Notes under the pieces: generated by a model
Seen by the model: the letters and a program-made list of their open reading frames with translations, nothing else
Database searches by the model: none
What the model was told of the DNA's origin: nothing
Position numbers and translations under genes: made by a program
From: a virus
DNA length: 35,912 bases
IMG/VR virus record: IMGVR_UViG_3300028392_000017
Coordinates: 1-35,912 of that record
Reading direction: 5' to 3' (one strand)
Part shown: positions 7,651 to 15,205 of the stretch, piece by piece
Layout of the letters: the number at the start of each line of letters is the position of its first letter
Numbering within the stretch: position 1 is the first letter of the stretch

Positions 7651-8694
7651 TTAAACTGACCAGTCTGTGATTGCGGTTGGAACTTGTCCACCACCACCAT
7701 ATCCATACACATTTTCAGAACCATACTGAAGATTAGCAAGTTGTGCATTTATGTATGGGTTAAGAGCACCACCAATACCAGTCGTTTTAGATAAACCAGT
7801 TAAACCACTAGCAAATGGGTTTTGTTGATTAGCAGGTTGCATTGTCTTTGCCGCCGCCATTCCACCACCATACAGGAATGAGCCTGCATTAGCACCCGCA
7901 GTAGCCGCACGACCACCCAACTGAGCACCAATATCCAAAGGTGCTTGACCTAATGACTCAATGCCTTGATTAGCCGCCAAGTACGATTGGAATGGAGACA
8001 ATGCACCAATCTGACCTTGTTGGTAACCACCAAGTAAGTTAGCACCTTGACCAAACAATCCTGCTCCAAACAATGTTTGTTGTTGACCCGCTTGTTGTGC
8101 ATTAGCCGCCAACTGAAGGTCTTGCATTGCTCTGGCATTAGCCAATGCCTGTTGTTCAGGATTAGCCGCACCTAGATTGCCACCTTGAGCCACAGACAAA
8201 CCACCTCTGCCTGTGTTGTACATTTGATTAGCCAATCTAGCACTTTCTACATCACGACTAGGAGCAAGCAAAGCCTGTTGGTTAGTCATGTATTGTTGAG
8301 CAACTTGTTCGGGGGTTTGCTGAAGATACTGTTGCCCCAAACCAAACAAGTTTTGAGCCGCACCTTGTAACGGAGCATACTGACCTTGTGCTTGTTCTGC
8401 TTGCGTTAAAGCACCACCTTGCAAACCTGATAACCTGTTTTGATAGGCTTGAAGTTCAGGAGATACTGTGTATCCTGCGCTCGTCAAATAACCTTCAGGA
8501 CTCATTCCAAAATTAGAAGTTCCAAAACGAGTAGTAACTCCAACAGGTCTAAATTTTGCTTGTTCTGCCGCAATTCGTGCTGATTCTGTTTGAGCATCAG
8601 CCGCCGCCCTAGCCGCAGACGCATTAGAATCTGCTTGCATGGAACTACCAAGTAGCCCAATGCCTCCGCTAATAAGTGCGCCCATAAATGCCAT
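7651..8694 (-). CDS. Virion / ejection-type protein, Ala-Gln-Gly rich
   Basis: A 347-residue protein starting MAFMGALISGGIGLLGSSMQ, a hydrophobic glycine-rich N-terminus, followed by an Ala-rich helix (ASAARAAADAQTESARIAAE) and a long Gln/Ala/Gly/Leu-rich region. This N-terminal pattern is common in podovirus internal proteins encoded just after the tail genes. First of three consecutive ejection-type genes; starts follow good ribosome sites (AGGAG here). Likely packaged in the virion; no catalytic motif. Confidence 0.65.
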   Translation of the reverse strand: MAFMGALISGGIGLLGSSMQADSNASAARAAADAQTESARIAAEQAKFRPVGVTTRFGTSNFGMSPEGYLTSAGYTVSPELQAYQNRLSGLQGGALTQAEQAQGQYAPLQGAAQNLFGLGQQYLQQTPEQVAQQYMTNQQALLAPSRDVESARLANQMYNTGRGGLSVAQGGNLGAANPEQQALANARAMQDLQLAANAQQAGQQQTLFGAGLFGQGANLLGGYQQGQIGALSPFQSYLAANQGIESLGQAPLDIGAQLGGRAATAGANAGSFLYGGGMAAAKTMQPANQQNPFASGLTGLSKTTGIGGALNPYINAQLANLQYGSENVYGYGGGGQVPTAITDWSV

Positions 8695-8696
8695 GA

Positions 8697-9008
8697 TTAT
8701 TCTCCTTGAATCAAAATTTCATCCACCTTAGACGGGTCTTTCTCGTCTGTGGCATGAATACAAAACCAAACACAATCAGTAACCGCTTTAATCCCATGAT
8801 GATTTCCTGCCTCAATATTTATGCAAGCAGGAGCATCGTAAATCTTAATATCACCATCATTGACCACTACAACCTTACCTTTGGCAAGTATCCCAAAATG
8901 GGAATATGTATGCTTGTGTTGCATAAGCATAGTTCCCGCAGGAATACTCGCTTCTTTGGCATACAGTCCATCAGAAAAATGGTGGGTAATGTAGTCGGGG
9001 AGGTTCAT
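8697..9008 (-). CDS. Small cupin-fold protein (tandem copy 2)
   Basis: A 103-residue single-domain cupin: motif 1 is around KHTYSHFGILAKGKVVV (residues 32-48, His-rich) and motif 2 around INIEAGNHHGIKA. The His residues could bind a metal. The ATG overlaps the stop of the upstream cupin by 4 bases (ATGA), so the two are co-translated. Cupins vary from enzymes to ligand-binding scaffolds and nothing here fixes a substrate. A stand-alone cupin pair in a phage late operon is uncommon; a virion or carbohydrate-related role is possible. Confidence 0.75.
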   Translation of the reverse strand: MNLPDYITHHFSDGLYAKEASIPAGTMLMQHKHTYSHFGILAKGKVVVVNDGDIKIYDAPACINIEAGNHHGIKAVTDCVWFCIHATDEKDPSKVDEILIQGE

Positions 9009-9286
9009 GCCTTACCTTCAGCAAATACATTCACAAACACAGTCTCATCTTCCAACGCTTCAATCTCATGCCATCCGTCAGCAAGCAAGTTAACAGGTTG
9101 AGTGTCCTTGGTCATTATGAGTTCCTTGCCCTCTTTGCGTACCGCACAAGACCCTGCATGGCACATTGTGAGGTGCGAGTATGCGTGTTCATGTCTAGGC
9201 AACCCTTGTCCTTTGTTTGCATGGAAGACGTTGAGAACTGCTCCGTCATACGTGACTTGGTGCTTTGGCATTACTGCGTGAATCAT
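9005..9286 (-). CDS. Small cupin-fold protein (tandem copy 1)
   Basis: I start at the ATG at 9284-9286, which has GGAAG 6 bases upstream; an in-frame ATG at 9307 has poorer spacing. The 93-residue product shows a cupin motif 1 (PRHEHAYSHLTMCHAGSCAV) and motif 2 (LLADGWHEIEAL). It shares the H-x(3)-SH-x(4)-G arrangement with the following cupin, suggesting duplication. It overlaps the upstream 58-residue gene by 41 bases in a different frame and the downstream cupin by 4 bases. Confidence 0.75.
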   Translation of the reverse strand: MIHAVMPKHQVTYDGAVLNVFHANKGQGLPRHEHAYSHLTMCHAGSCAVRKEGKELIMTKDTQPVNLLADGWHEIEALEDETVFVNVFAEGKA

Positions 9287-9422
9287 TTTCTTCTTCCGTG
9301 TTGACATCCATCCATTTTCCTGTGTAGCCCATCGGTCTGTTGATGTAACGCAATTGCATAACCTGTGTTCCGTTTTCTTTTTTTAATATACGAAATTCAG
9401 GTGTAGAGTTAGGATAAATCAT
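9246..9422 (-). CDS. Small conserved-looking protein, 58 residues
   Basis: The ATG (9420-9422) overlaps the stop of the upstream gene by 4 bases (ATGA), and the frame runs to TGA at 9246. The product reads PEFRILKKENGTQVMQLRYI then NRPMGYTGKWMDVNTEEEND. The pattern of an FR-x-L start, a VMQLRYIN strand and a GYTGKWMDV strand looks like a compact beta-sheet protein, and I recall similar small proteins in aquatic phages. It overlaps the first cupin gene by 41 bases. Function unknown. Confidence 0.7.
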   Translation of the reverse strand: MIYPNSTPEFRILKKENGTQVMQLRYINRPMGYTGKWMDVNTEEENDSRSNAKAPSHV

Positions 9423-9619
9423 TGTGAAAATTCCTTAATTTCACCAAATTCACCATTAATTGCTCTTAACCATAAGTTTTTTATATGTAAATATTTATCA
9501 TTTAAGTTAACTCCAGTAGGATGTTTTTCATCAAATTCTTCATATTTAACATCGCAAGTAAAACTTGTATGTTCTAAATTATCCCATTTAAGATTTTCAA
9601 CTATTTGTATAGTAAACAT
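9419..9619 (-). CDS. Hypothetical 66-residue protein
   Basis: The start ATG follows AAGGA with a 6-base gap. The product is acidic with alternating hydrophobic residues (MFTIQIVENLKWD, FTCDVKYEEF) and a tryptophan-containing helix near the end. Lies between the tail-fibre-like gene and the 58-residue gene, overlapping the latter by 4 bases. No family recognised. Confidence 0.65.
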   Translation of the reverse strand: MFTIQIVENLKWDNLEHTSFTCDVKYEEFDEKHPTGVNLNDKYLHIKNLWLRAINGEFGEIKEFSQ

Positions 9620-9628
9620 AATTTTTCC

Positions 9629-10450
9629 TTATGAAACACGAACAAATAATGCTGTATACCAATAAAATGTATATCCATCACTTTGATATATTGCTTTTGA
9701 TGCTGACATTGCTCTCCAAGTACCACTCAAAGATGTTCCTCCACCTTGATATGTACAAGTTGGAGCATAAGCAGAAGCGGCAGTGCCTGATATGGGGTCA
9801 ATAAAACTACTACTTCTATTTGTTATATATCGTAAAGATGAACCAGAATATGTAGTTCCAATAGATGTTAATATTGTTCCATCTGATACAGTAATTCCAT
9901 TTACTGCAATAATTACAGAACCAATTGCATCAATAGAAGTATTGGTTATTGAACCTGTTTGTCCGTTAAGAGAAGTCACTCCACTACTAGGAGGTGCGGC
10001 ACTTGTCCAACTCGTTCCATTAGAGGTAAGTAAATTACCTGATGTACTAGGTGCTACTAACTGAACGGCAGAAGTACCATTGCCTAATACTACACTATTA
10101 GCAGTAAGAGTTGCCGCCCCCGTTCCACCATTAGCAACTGGCAAAGTGCCTGTTACACCAGTAGTTAAAGGCAGTCCTGTACCACCTGCCAATGAGCCTG
10201 TAACTGCACCTGTTAAGTTACCTGTTACATTGCCCGTCAAAGCCCCTGTAATCGTTGATGATGCGGTTATTGCCGCAACATTAACAGTACCTGTAAAGGT
10301 AGGACTTGCCTTATCAGCCTTAGACGAAACAGCAGTTGCAATATTGTCATACTCGGTATTGATTTCAGTACCTTTGACAATCTTATTTGTATCACCCGAT
10401 GACAACGCATCTTTAGCGGCAAAATTTGTTGACTTTACATAATCACCCAT
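9629..10450 (-). CDS. Tail-fibre-like protein
   Basis: A 273-residue protein. The N-terminus (DYVKSTNFAAKDALSSGD then TEINTEYDNIATAVSSKADK) is typical of short phage tail-fibre or appendage proteins. A long low-complexity region follows with Thr/Gly/Val repeats such as GNVTGNLTGAVTG and VANGGTGAATL, and an aromatic beta-rich end (GTWRAMSAS, YTFYWYTALFVRVS). Related GGTG and SNGT motifs occur in the large fibre at 21717-23513. It probably forms a trimeric beta-structured appendage. Composition alone makes assignment approximate. Confidence 0.75.
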   Translation of the reverse strand: MGDYVKSTNFAAKDALSSGDTNKIVKGTEINTEYDNIATAVSSKADKASPTFTGTVNVAAITASSTITGALTGNVTGNLTGAVTGSLAGGTGLPLTTGVTGTLPVANGGTGAATLTANSVVLGNGTSAVQLVAPSTSGNLLTSNGTSWTSAAPPSSGVTSLNGQTGSITNTSIDAIGSVIIAVNGITVSDGTILTSIGTTYSGSSLRYITNRSSSFIDPISGTAASAYAPTCTYQGGGTSLSGTWRAMSASKAIYQSDGYTFYWYTALFVRVS

Positions 10451-10459
10451 GATTTCTCC

Positions 10460-12019
10460 TTAAACAACTTTACCATTTTTGGCATGAATTTCAATCTTTT
10501 GGATGCTTAATGGATAACCACTAATATCCGCTTCATAACCTGTTTGAACAACTTTACCCGAACCTGTTGGATAAGCACTCAATGTACTCATAGTGATACC
10601 ACCTGAATAATATGCAATTACAGTAGCATTTGAGCCATATTCAGCAATACCATATTCCGCAACAGTTTGTGTTGGAATCTTTGCACTATAAGGATAGTAA
10701 TTTGAACTGAAGTCATATCCCCATTTCATAATCACATATTGGTTTGAACCACCAATAACCACTACTTTGATTCGTTTCAAAATAGAAGTAACAGAAGGAG
10801 CACCAAGGTCTGTGTGATTGGTAAAATATTGAAATCTGTATGAAGATGTATTGTCGTTATATCCGCTATAAGTAGCCAAATACCCTGCTTTACCAATGTA
10901 TAAAGTACCGCCTACTGTTGTGCCAAAACTGTATGGTTCAATAGAATCCCAAGTTGTAACCCTAGCCGAGCCATCTTGCAAAGCGGCTTTCATGTCAAAA
11001 CAATACACAACTTTAAGAGCAGGAAGCATTAATAAATAAAACGCATCTTTGACAGAATAAACTGCTTTGATTGCGGTTGTTGCCTCACCTGCCACATAAG
11101 TAATCAAGTCATTACGAACATTCTTAGACAAATCTCTCAATGGAGCAGATTTTTCTTGGACAGTCCTAAGAACACTTCTAACACCTGAAGCAGATAAAAA
11201 GATAATATCTGAACCTGTGTATGCCACAGAATCCCTAGCAATACATCCAATACCAGTAATTACATCAGCCAACACCATTGTGGATGGAGTAGTAGCCCCT
11301 GAATAAACAAGAATATTGTTTTTCCCAAAGATAAACAAAAACCCATTATGAGCACCCAAAGCAATGATATTGTCACCACCTTTAGGCCATACAGATGTAG
11401 TATCCAAAGTGCCAGCCGTTCCAGTATTCCATTTGTTTGGCAGTTTAGTATCACACCATTGGACTGTGACCTTCTCTGTGCTTACATCAGCACTCCAAAG
11501 CCTTCCATACGCACTTATAACAGTATTTCCTAACTGGGCAGTACCTGCGTATGCCGCTAACTCAGAAACCCGTCTATAAGCCGTTGTAGAAAGACTTGGG
11601 TCAAATACAAGTGGGTCATGCCCTGTTTGGTACAAAAACATTGCACCATTCAAGTTAGCCATTTGCCAATTACTTGCGGTAATGGTTGGGGCAGTACCCC
11701 CTCCCCCATAGGTCAAAGTAGTAATTGTTGAACTAGACAACTTGTATAACTTATTGTTACCAGCCATGATGATGTATGAAGTTCCATCATTTGTAATCAA
11801 CTCGCCAATAGCAGTAATGTTGTTTGTGCTTAAATCTGTGTTTAATGCAGAGTTAACTTTTGTCCAACCTTTTCTAGCACCTACACGACCATATTGGTCA
11901 ATGACACAATTCACCGCAGTCAAAGCAAATCCACTCGCTAAATCTAAAGACGAGTCTTGGGTGTTCAACCCATAAAAGCCAGGGGCTGTGATGGAAAATG
12001 TTTGTATCTGTTGAGCCAT
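10460..12019 (-). CDS. P22 gp10-like tail hub / DNA-stabilising protein
   Basis: A 519-residue all-beta protein starting MAQQIQTFSITAPGFYGLNT. Repeated blade-like segments combine hydrophobic strands with aromatic positions (TSYIIMAGNNKLYKL, AMFLYQTGHDPLVF, GRLWSADVSTEKVTVQW, GFLFIFGKNNILVYSG, AFYLLMLPALKVVYCF), consistent with a beta-propeller as in P22 gp10. In podoviruses this protein completes the head-tail channel after DNA packaging. Its neighbours agree: the tail adaptor is directly upstream (shared base at 12019) and a fibre-like protein follows. A GTTTAAAC palindrome lies just upstream, in the adaptor gene. Confidence 0.75.
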   Translation of the reverse strand: MAQQIQTFSITAPGFYGLNTQDSSLDLASGFALTAVNCVIDQYGRVGARKGWTKVNSALNTDLSTNNITAIGELITNDGTSYIIMAGNNKLYKLSSSTITTLTYGGGGTAPTITASNWQMANLNGAMFLYQTGHDPLVFDPSLSTTAYRRVSELAAYAGTAQLGNTVISAYGRLWSADVSTEKVTVQWCDTKLPNKWNTGTAGTLDTTSVWPKGGDNIIALGAHNGFLFIFGKNNILVYSGATTPSTMVLADVITGIGCIARDSVAYTGSDIIFLSASGVRSVLRTVQEKSAPLRDLSKNVRNDLITYVAGEATTAIKAVYSVKDAFYLLMLPALKVVYCFDMKAALQDGSARVTTWDSIEPYSFGTTVGGTLYIGKAGYLATYSGYNDNTSSYRFQYFTNHTDLGAPSVTSILKRIKVVVIGGSNQYVIMKWGYDFSSNYYPYSAKIPTQTVAEYGIAEYGSNATVIAYYSGGITMSTLSAYPTGSGKVVQTGYEADISGYPLSIQKIEIHAKNGKVV

Positions 12020-12681
12020 TAAACAGCCGTAAACGCATCGTTTTCAGGGGAACGAGCCAACTCTAAAGCAATCAAGTCAGAGAGTGACGCTTTGTATATC
12101 CCATAGGCTTCTGAACTGTTTAAACCACCATCCTCGCCACGTTCAACCAATGCCCTAGCAAATGCACCCAAAATAATAGGTTCTTTTGCTAATAAAGTTG
12201 TACTCGCATCTGTTGAAAAGTCATTCTCAGGAATAACTAGGCTAAATCTAATGTTATAGGCTTTATCAGGGACAGGCCAAAAATTAACCTTCAAATCACC
12301 ATTAGTGTCAACTGTGCCAAACGTATAGTTAACAGGTAAGTTTTGTTGAGGTGTTTGAATGGTGTAATAGTATGTATCGTAGAGTTCATGGGTAATAGGA
12401 GTCAGAACATAGTAACTAGTTGTGTTAATCACATCAATTGTTTTGAAGCGTACACCAGCACCTGTAAGACTGTAATTACCTGCTGTTCCTGCCGTTAACG
12501 TTACTGTGATAGCAGTATTAAAGGCATCCCAATCGTAAGCATCTGCAACACTACGCTTAGTATCGTTGACAAACTTGCCAACTAAAGCAGATAAAGTGTT
12601 TTCAGCAACAGAAGTAACAATAGGTTCACGCAAGCGAACCATTACATCGTTAACAATACTTAAATAAGTAGGTAATGCCAT
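12019..12681 (-). CDS. Head-tail / tail adaptor protein
   Basis: A 220-residue protein. An N-terminal helical part (YLSIVNDVMVRLREP, then GKFVNDTKRSVADAYDWDAF) is followed by a beta-rich middle (TVTLTAGTAGNYSLTG) and a helical C-terminus (GAFARALVERGEDGG, YKASLSDLIALELAR). This helix-sheet-helix pattern, with an early V-x-R-L-R-E-P motif, is characteristic of podovirus adaptor or tail-tube-A-like proteins that attach below the portal. It is placed immediately before the gp10-like gene. Confidence 0.7.
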   Translation of the reverse strand: MALPTYLSIVNDVMVRLREPIVTSVAENTLSALVGKFVNDTKRSVADAYDWDAFNTAITVTLTAGTAGNYSLTGAGVRFKTIDVINTTSYYVLTPITHELYDTYYYTIQTPQQNLPVNYTFGTVDTNGDLKVNFWPVPDKAYNIRFSLVIPENDFSTDASTTLLAKEPIILGAFARALVERGEDGGLNSSEAYGIYKASLSDLIALELARSPENDAFTAV

Positions 12682-12683
12682 GA

Positions 12684-12980
12684 CTACTTCCCTTTGTTCC
12701 TTGAGGAAATCGCTTTCGCTTTTGCCTTTGCGTCAGCCTTGGAATTTGCACCCCATGCCTTCAACGAAAGAAGCAGTCTTGTTGGTTCTCCATCCTTGTA
12801 CTCTGCACCAGCCATATTGCCCATGCGAGCCAAGAAACTTGCTCTGCGAGGGTTATCCCCCGACTTTACTGGTGCTTTGAGATTGCCACCAGTTTCAGCA
12901 TTATAAGATGCTCTGCCCTTGGAGTTCAACCCTCCTTTGGCATTTTGTCCTTCTTTTCTTTGCCAAGCAGGGGTCTTCAT
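12684..12980 (-). CDS. Small basic conserved phage protein
   Basis: A 98-residue, strongly basic, glycine-rich protein starting MKTPAWQRKEGQN. Distinct motifs are KGRASYNAETGGNLKAPV, GDNPRRASFLARMGNM and RLLLSLKAWGA. I recall this as a conserved protein of unknown function in many aquatic phages; its charge suggests nucleic-acid contact, perhaps in the capsid. Lies between the adaptor gene and another small basic gene. Confidence 0.75.
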   Translation of the reverse strand: MKTPAWQRKEGQNAKGGLNSKGRASYNAETGGNLKAPVKSGDNPRRASFLARMGNMAGAEYKDGEPTRLLLSLKAWGANSKADAKAKAKAISSRNKGK

Positions 12981-12983
12981 AAC

Positions 12984-13160
12984 TCAATACCCTATTTTTT
13001 TCTTCTTCTTAGGTTTAGTCATTCCAGCCTCTGACATAGCAATAGCCACCGCTTGTTTTTGAGATGTAACTACTTTGCCAGTTTTAGAACCTGAATGTAA
13101 AGTGCCTGATTTCCATTCTTTCATAACTTTACCAACTTTAGCCATTTTCTTTGTTATCAT
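12984..13160 (-). CDS. Small basic protein, DUF6496-like
   Basis: A 58-residue gene with a strong ribosome site (AAGGAG, 5 bases before the ATG at 13158-13160). The sequence contains KVMKEWKSGTLHSGS, then KTGKVVTSQKQAVAIAMSEA and a lysine-rich tail. The signature of a K-x-M-x-E start, GSKTGK, then QA-x-AIA-x-SEAG matches the small DUF6496-type family as I remember it; function unknown. Basic composition again hints at nucleic-acid or capsid association. Confidence 0.75.
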   Translation of the reverse strand: MITKKMAKVGKVMKEWKSGTLHSGSKTGKVVTSQKQAVAIAMSEAGMTKPKKKKKIGY

Positions 13161-13169
13161 GATTACTCC

Positions 13170-13487
13170 TTAGACCAATTCTGTAACTGAAACAGTTGAA
13201 GTAGTAATTGTTGCATCTTTGATAAAAGCAATCTTTTGAGAAGGACTTACTCGTACTATTTCAACACAATTAGGTGGAATCATTGCTGATGTTGTAAGAC
13301 TTGCAGTTGGGCTAGTGCCAATTGAATAGTGGCAATGACCTTGACCACAAGCAATGCGAATCATAGTAGTTGTAGTACCAAAAGCCGTCATTTGAACGCT
13401 ACTGGTGGTTACTGTTGCCACTTGGGTTGTGCCATTAGTAGCAACTCCAAAAGCCACTTGGTTGGGGTCGAGTTGAAAGGTACTCAT
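13170..13487 (-). CDS. Putative small virion protein (beta-rich)
   Basis: A 105-residue Thr/Ser/Val-rich protein (VATVTTSSVQM, TTTTMIRIACGQGHCHYSIG, TTSTVSVTELV). It has the composition of a small beta-sandwich, as in phage decoration or fibre-associated proteins, and lies within the structural block. No specific motif supports a more exact call. Confidence 0.6.
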   Translation of the reverse strand: MSTFQLDPNQVAFGVATNGTTQVATVTTSSVQMTAFGTTTTMIRIACGQGHCHYSIGTSPTASLTTSAMIPPNCVEIVRVSPSQKIAFIKDATITTSTVSVTELV

Positions 13488-13496
13488 GTCTTTTCC

Positions 13497-13865
13497 TTAC
13501 TGAAGGGTTAGCATATAAAGGGTATTTTGATAAAGACCCACGATTTCGTCAATTGTGTTGTGCAAAGCAGTCTCAGTTCTTGGGCAAATTTGTTGACGAT
13601 TACCCTCAATCCATTCCATCTCTGCTCTCAAAACCTCAGATATTGTGCCTTTGTATTCATTGGGTACGCTAGGAATATCTAATACCATTGCGTATCTGCC
13701 TTGAAATTGTTGAGCAAAGTCATCTGCCAAAGGAATAATAGAGTTGTAAAACGTATTTAAAGCATCGTGCTCACTAAAGGATTTAGTCTTTAAGTGAACT
13801 TTGTGAGCCGTATCCCTTGCTTGGAATAGAAGTCCTACAAACTTACCAGCCACACTATTTGCCAT
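13497..13865 (-). CDS. Dps/ferritin-like helical protein (DUF5856-like)
   Basis: A 122-residue helical protein. Residues about 12-60 read LLFQARDTAHKVHLKTKSFS, then EHDALNTFYNSIIPLADDFA and QQFQGR, which resembles the first two helices of Dps/ferritin-like proteins where H-x(2)-H, H/D and D/E positions bind iron. I recall similar phage proteins as DUF5856. The second half contains EVLRAEMEWIEGNRQ and an aromatic end, completing four helices. Whether metal is bound is unknown; it could be a virion protein or protect DNA from oxidative damage. Confidence 0.6.
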   Translation of the reverse strand: MANSVAGKFVGLLFQARDTAHKVHLKTKSFSEHDALNTFYNSIIPLADDFAQQFQGRYAMVLDIPSVPNEYKGTISEVLRAEMEWIEGNRQQICPRTETALHNTIDEIVGLYQNTLYMLTLQ

Positions 13866-14004
13866 TTTTATTCCCCTTCATAGATGCTTTCATTGGTTTG
13901 CCAACAGCAAGAATAAATGTAACTTTTGTTTCACCACGTTTTTTTGCACCTTTTACTGCAGAATTTGCATTTTTATATGTTTGTGTTTTGAGTTTAGTTG
14001 CCAT
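13855..14004 (-). CDS. Small basic hypothetical protein, 49 residues
   Basis: The ATG at 14002-14004 has AAGGA with a 6-base gap and directly follows the stop of the upstream gene; the open frame extends further upstream but overlaps that gene. The product is very basic (MATKLKTQTYKNANSAVKGA then KKRGETKVTF). It may be a capsid-associated nucleic-acid-binding peptide; no family recognised. It overlaps the downstream Dps-like gene by 11 bases. Confidence 0.6.
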   Translation of the reverse strand: MATKLKTQTYKNANSAVKGAKKRGETKVTFILAVGKPMKASMKGNKNGK

Positions 14005-14006
14005 GA

Positions 14007-14426
14007 TTAATCCTTGGTTATTGAGCCGCCTGATTTCCATGCGTCACAGGTTCTTAGTGCCGCACAGGTAAAATGAAATAACTCGCAAAATCCAAGGTCT
14101 GCCGCATCAATGAACTGTTGGTCATAGTCCAACTCATTGGGACTAGACTTAGATTTCTCCAGTCCTGACTTAATGCACTCCATCATTTTAGGAGTCTGAA
14201 TAAATGCGGCACAGTTGCCACATCTCATATCTTTAATTACGTCTGTTGGTGCGTTATACATCTTGGCTTTTTTCAGCCAAAACGCATCATTAGCATCATT
14301 AGGATTTGGTGGGCCATATCCATACTCTTTAAAGGCATGGTTTCTGTTTTTCAGGTTAACCGAAACATCTTGAGTAGGCAAAGGACAAACTGTGCCTGAC
14401 AGTAAGCCTTCTTTCACTTTAGCCAC
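14007..14426 (-). CDS. Cysteine-rich protein, possible metal or Fe-S binding
   Basis: A 139-residue protein with an ordered set of cysteines: CGNCAAF (about residues 69-75), a single Cys before a helical stretch, then GFCELFHFTCAALRTCDAW near the C-terminus. Spacing of CxxC, GxC, FxC and RTCDAW recalls high-potential iron-sulphur-like proteins and I recall similar proteins in aquatic phages. The N-terminal part is Pro/Asn-rich (GYGPPNPNDANDAFW). Lies between small virion-type genes. Metal binding is inferred from cysteine pattern alone. Confidence 0.65.
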   Translation of the reverse strand: MAKVKEGLLSGTVCPLPTQDVSVNLKNRNHAFKEYGYGPPNPNDANDAFWLKKAKMYNAPTDVIKDMRCGNCAAFIQTPKMMECIKSGLEKSKSSPNELDYDQQFIDAADLGFCELFHFTCAALRTCDAWKSGGSITKD

Positions 14427-14617
14427 CTAGAAGCAAAGAAACTAATCACACCACTAAAAACAGAGGCAATTGCCATTCCCATCCAAAACCCACCCTTAGA
14501 TTGATTAGCCAATTCTAAAAGTAACTTAACATCTGTACCCAATTGAGAAACCTGTGTCTGTAAAGACTCTACTTGAGCCTCTAACTTGCCAAAGTCTCTA
14601 GCGTCAATATCAGACAT
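14414..14617 (-). CDS. Coiled-coil plus single-membrane-span protein (XhlA/holin-like)
   Basis: A 67-residue protein with an N-terminal coiled coil (KLEAQVESLQTQVSQLGTDV, then KLLLELANQSK) and a C-terminal membrane segment (GMAIASVFSGVISFFASRWL) ending in two basic/hydrophobic residues. The layout matches hemolysin XhlA-type phage proteins, which act with or as holins, so this is a second holin candidate, far from the endolysin. It could instead be a structural membrane protein. Overlaps both neighbours by a few bases. Confidence 0.7.
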   Translation of the reverse strand: MSDIDARDFGKLEAQVESLQTQVSQLGTDVKLLLELANQSKGGFWMGMAIASVFSGVISFFASRWLK

Positions 14618-14807
14618 TCTGAACCTTTCGAGGTCTACCCATCTTCTTAAATTGCGGGATGGGAGGATTAAATTTTACTTCATTTAAAGGTTCTTCTTTT
14701 ACATCATCTAACCGAATATAGTTAGGATGACCTCTCATGGAATCAATGTCATGTTGAAGATTGAAGGTAATAACAGTACCTGTCGTTGTATCTTGAAACT
14801 GAGCCAT
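14610..14807 (-). CDS. Hypothetical 65-residue protein
   Basis: Product MAQFQDTTTGTVITFNLQHD continues with a beta-like segment and ends in a basic tail (KKMGRPRKVQNV; GRPRK resembles an AT-hook core). It follows the decoration-like gene after a terminator-like hairpin and overlaps the coiled-coil gene by 8 bases. No family recognised. Confidence 0.65.
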   Translation of the reverse strand: MAQFQDTTTGTVITFNLQHDIDSMRGHPNYIRLDDVKEEPLNEVKFNPPIPQFKKMGRPRKVQNV

Positions 14808-14824
14808 AAAAACCTTTAAATGAA

Positions 14825-14846
14825 GAAAAGGGGGTTTGTGACCCCC
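14825..14846 (-). terminator. Rho-independent terminator, minus strand
   Basis: On the minus strand GGGGGT, a 5-base loop and ACCCCC are followed by TTTTC. It lies directly after the decoration-like gene (14855-15181), so part of the transcripts from capsid genes would stop here. Confidence 0.75.
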
Positions 14847-14854
14847 TCCCCCTG

Positions 14855-15181
14855 TTAGACGATTAAACGCCCAACGACTACACGAATCTTAGTTGATGCT
14901 AAGTCAACAGTAGAGCCACTTTCGTTTTGTACACGCAAAGAGACTACATCAGCCGCAGAGACATAACCTGTAACAGTTAAACCCGCTTCTGATACTGCAA
15001 ATGAACATCCTAAAACCATGTCACCTAATGCAACCCCAGGTACTGCAATAGTGTCTGTCTCTCCTGCCGCATCTACCAAAGAACCCGCATCAAGTGTTGC
15101 TGTGACCACCCAAGTGTCGCTAAACATTCCTCGGAACTGGTCATTACCTCTACGTGAGGTGATTGACGTTGCTGCTGCCAT
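14855..15181 (-). CDS. Probable capsid decoration protein
   Basis: A 108-residue beta-rich protein starting MAAATSITSRRGNDQF. It has strands such as DTWVVTATLDAGSL and DMVLGCSFAVSEAGLTVTGY and ends KIRVVVGRLIV. It is the gene directly after the major capsid protein, the usual place for a decoration or head-completion protein, and it is bounded on both sides by terminator-like hairpins, which would give it a distinct, probably high, expression level. Assignment rests on position and composition. Confidence 0.6.
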   Translation of the reverse strand: MAAATSITSRRGNDQFRGMFSDTWVVTATLDAGSLVDAAGETDTIAVPGVALGDMVLGCSFAVSEAGLTVTGYVSAADVVSLRVQNESGSTVDLASTKIRVVVGRLIV

Positions 15182-15205
15182 TTTGATTTCTCCTAATTGT
15201 GATTA

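Noticed and set aside
9783-10442. Plus-strand frames of 93 and 120 residues opposite the fibre-like gene.
   Set aside because: Antisense shadows of a repeat-rich coding region; Val/Pro/Ala-rich with no ribosome site.
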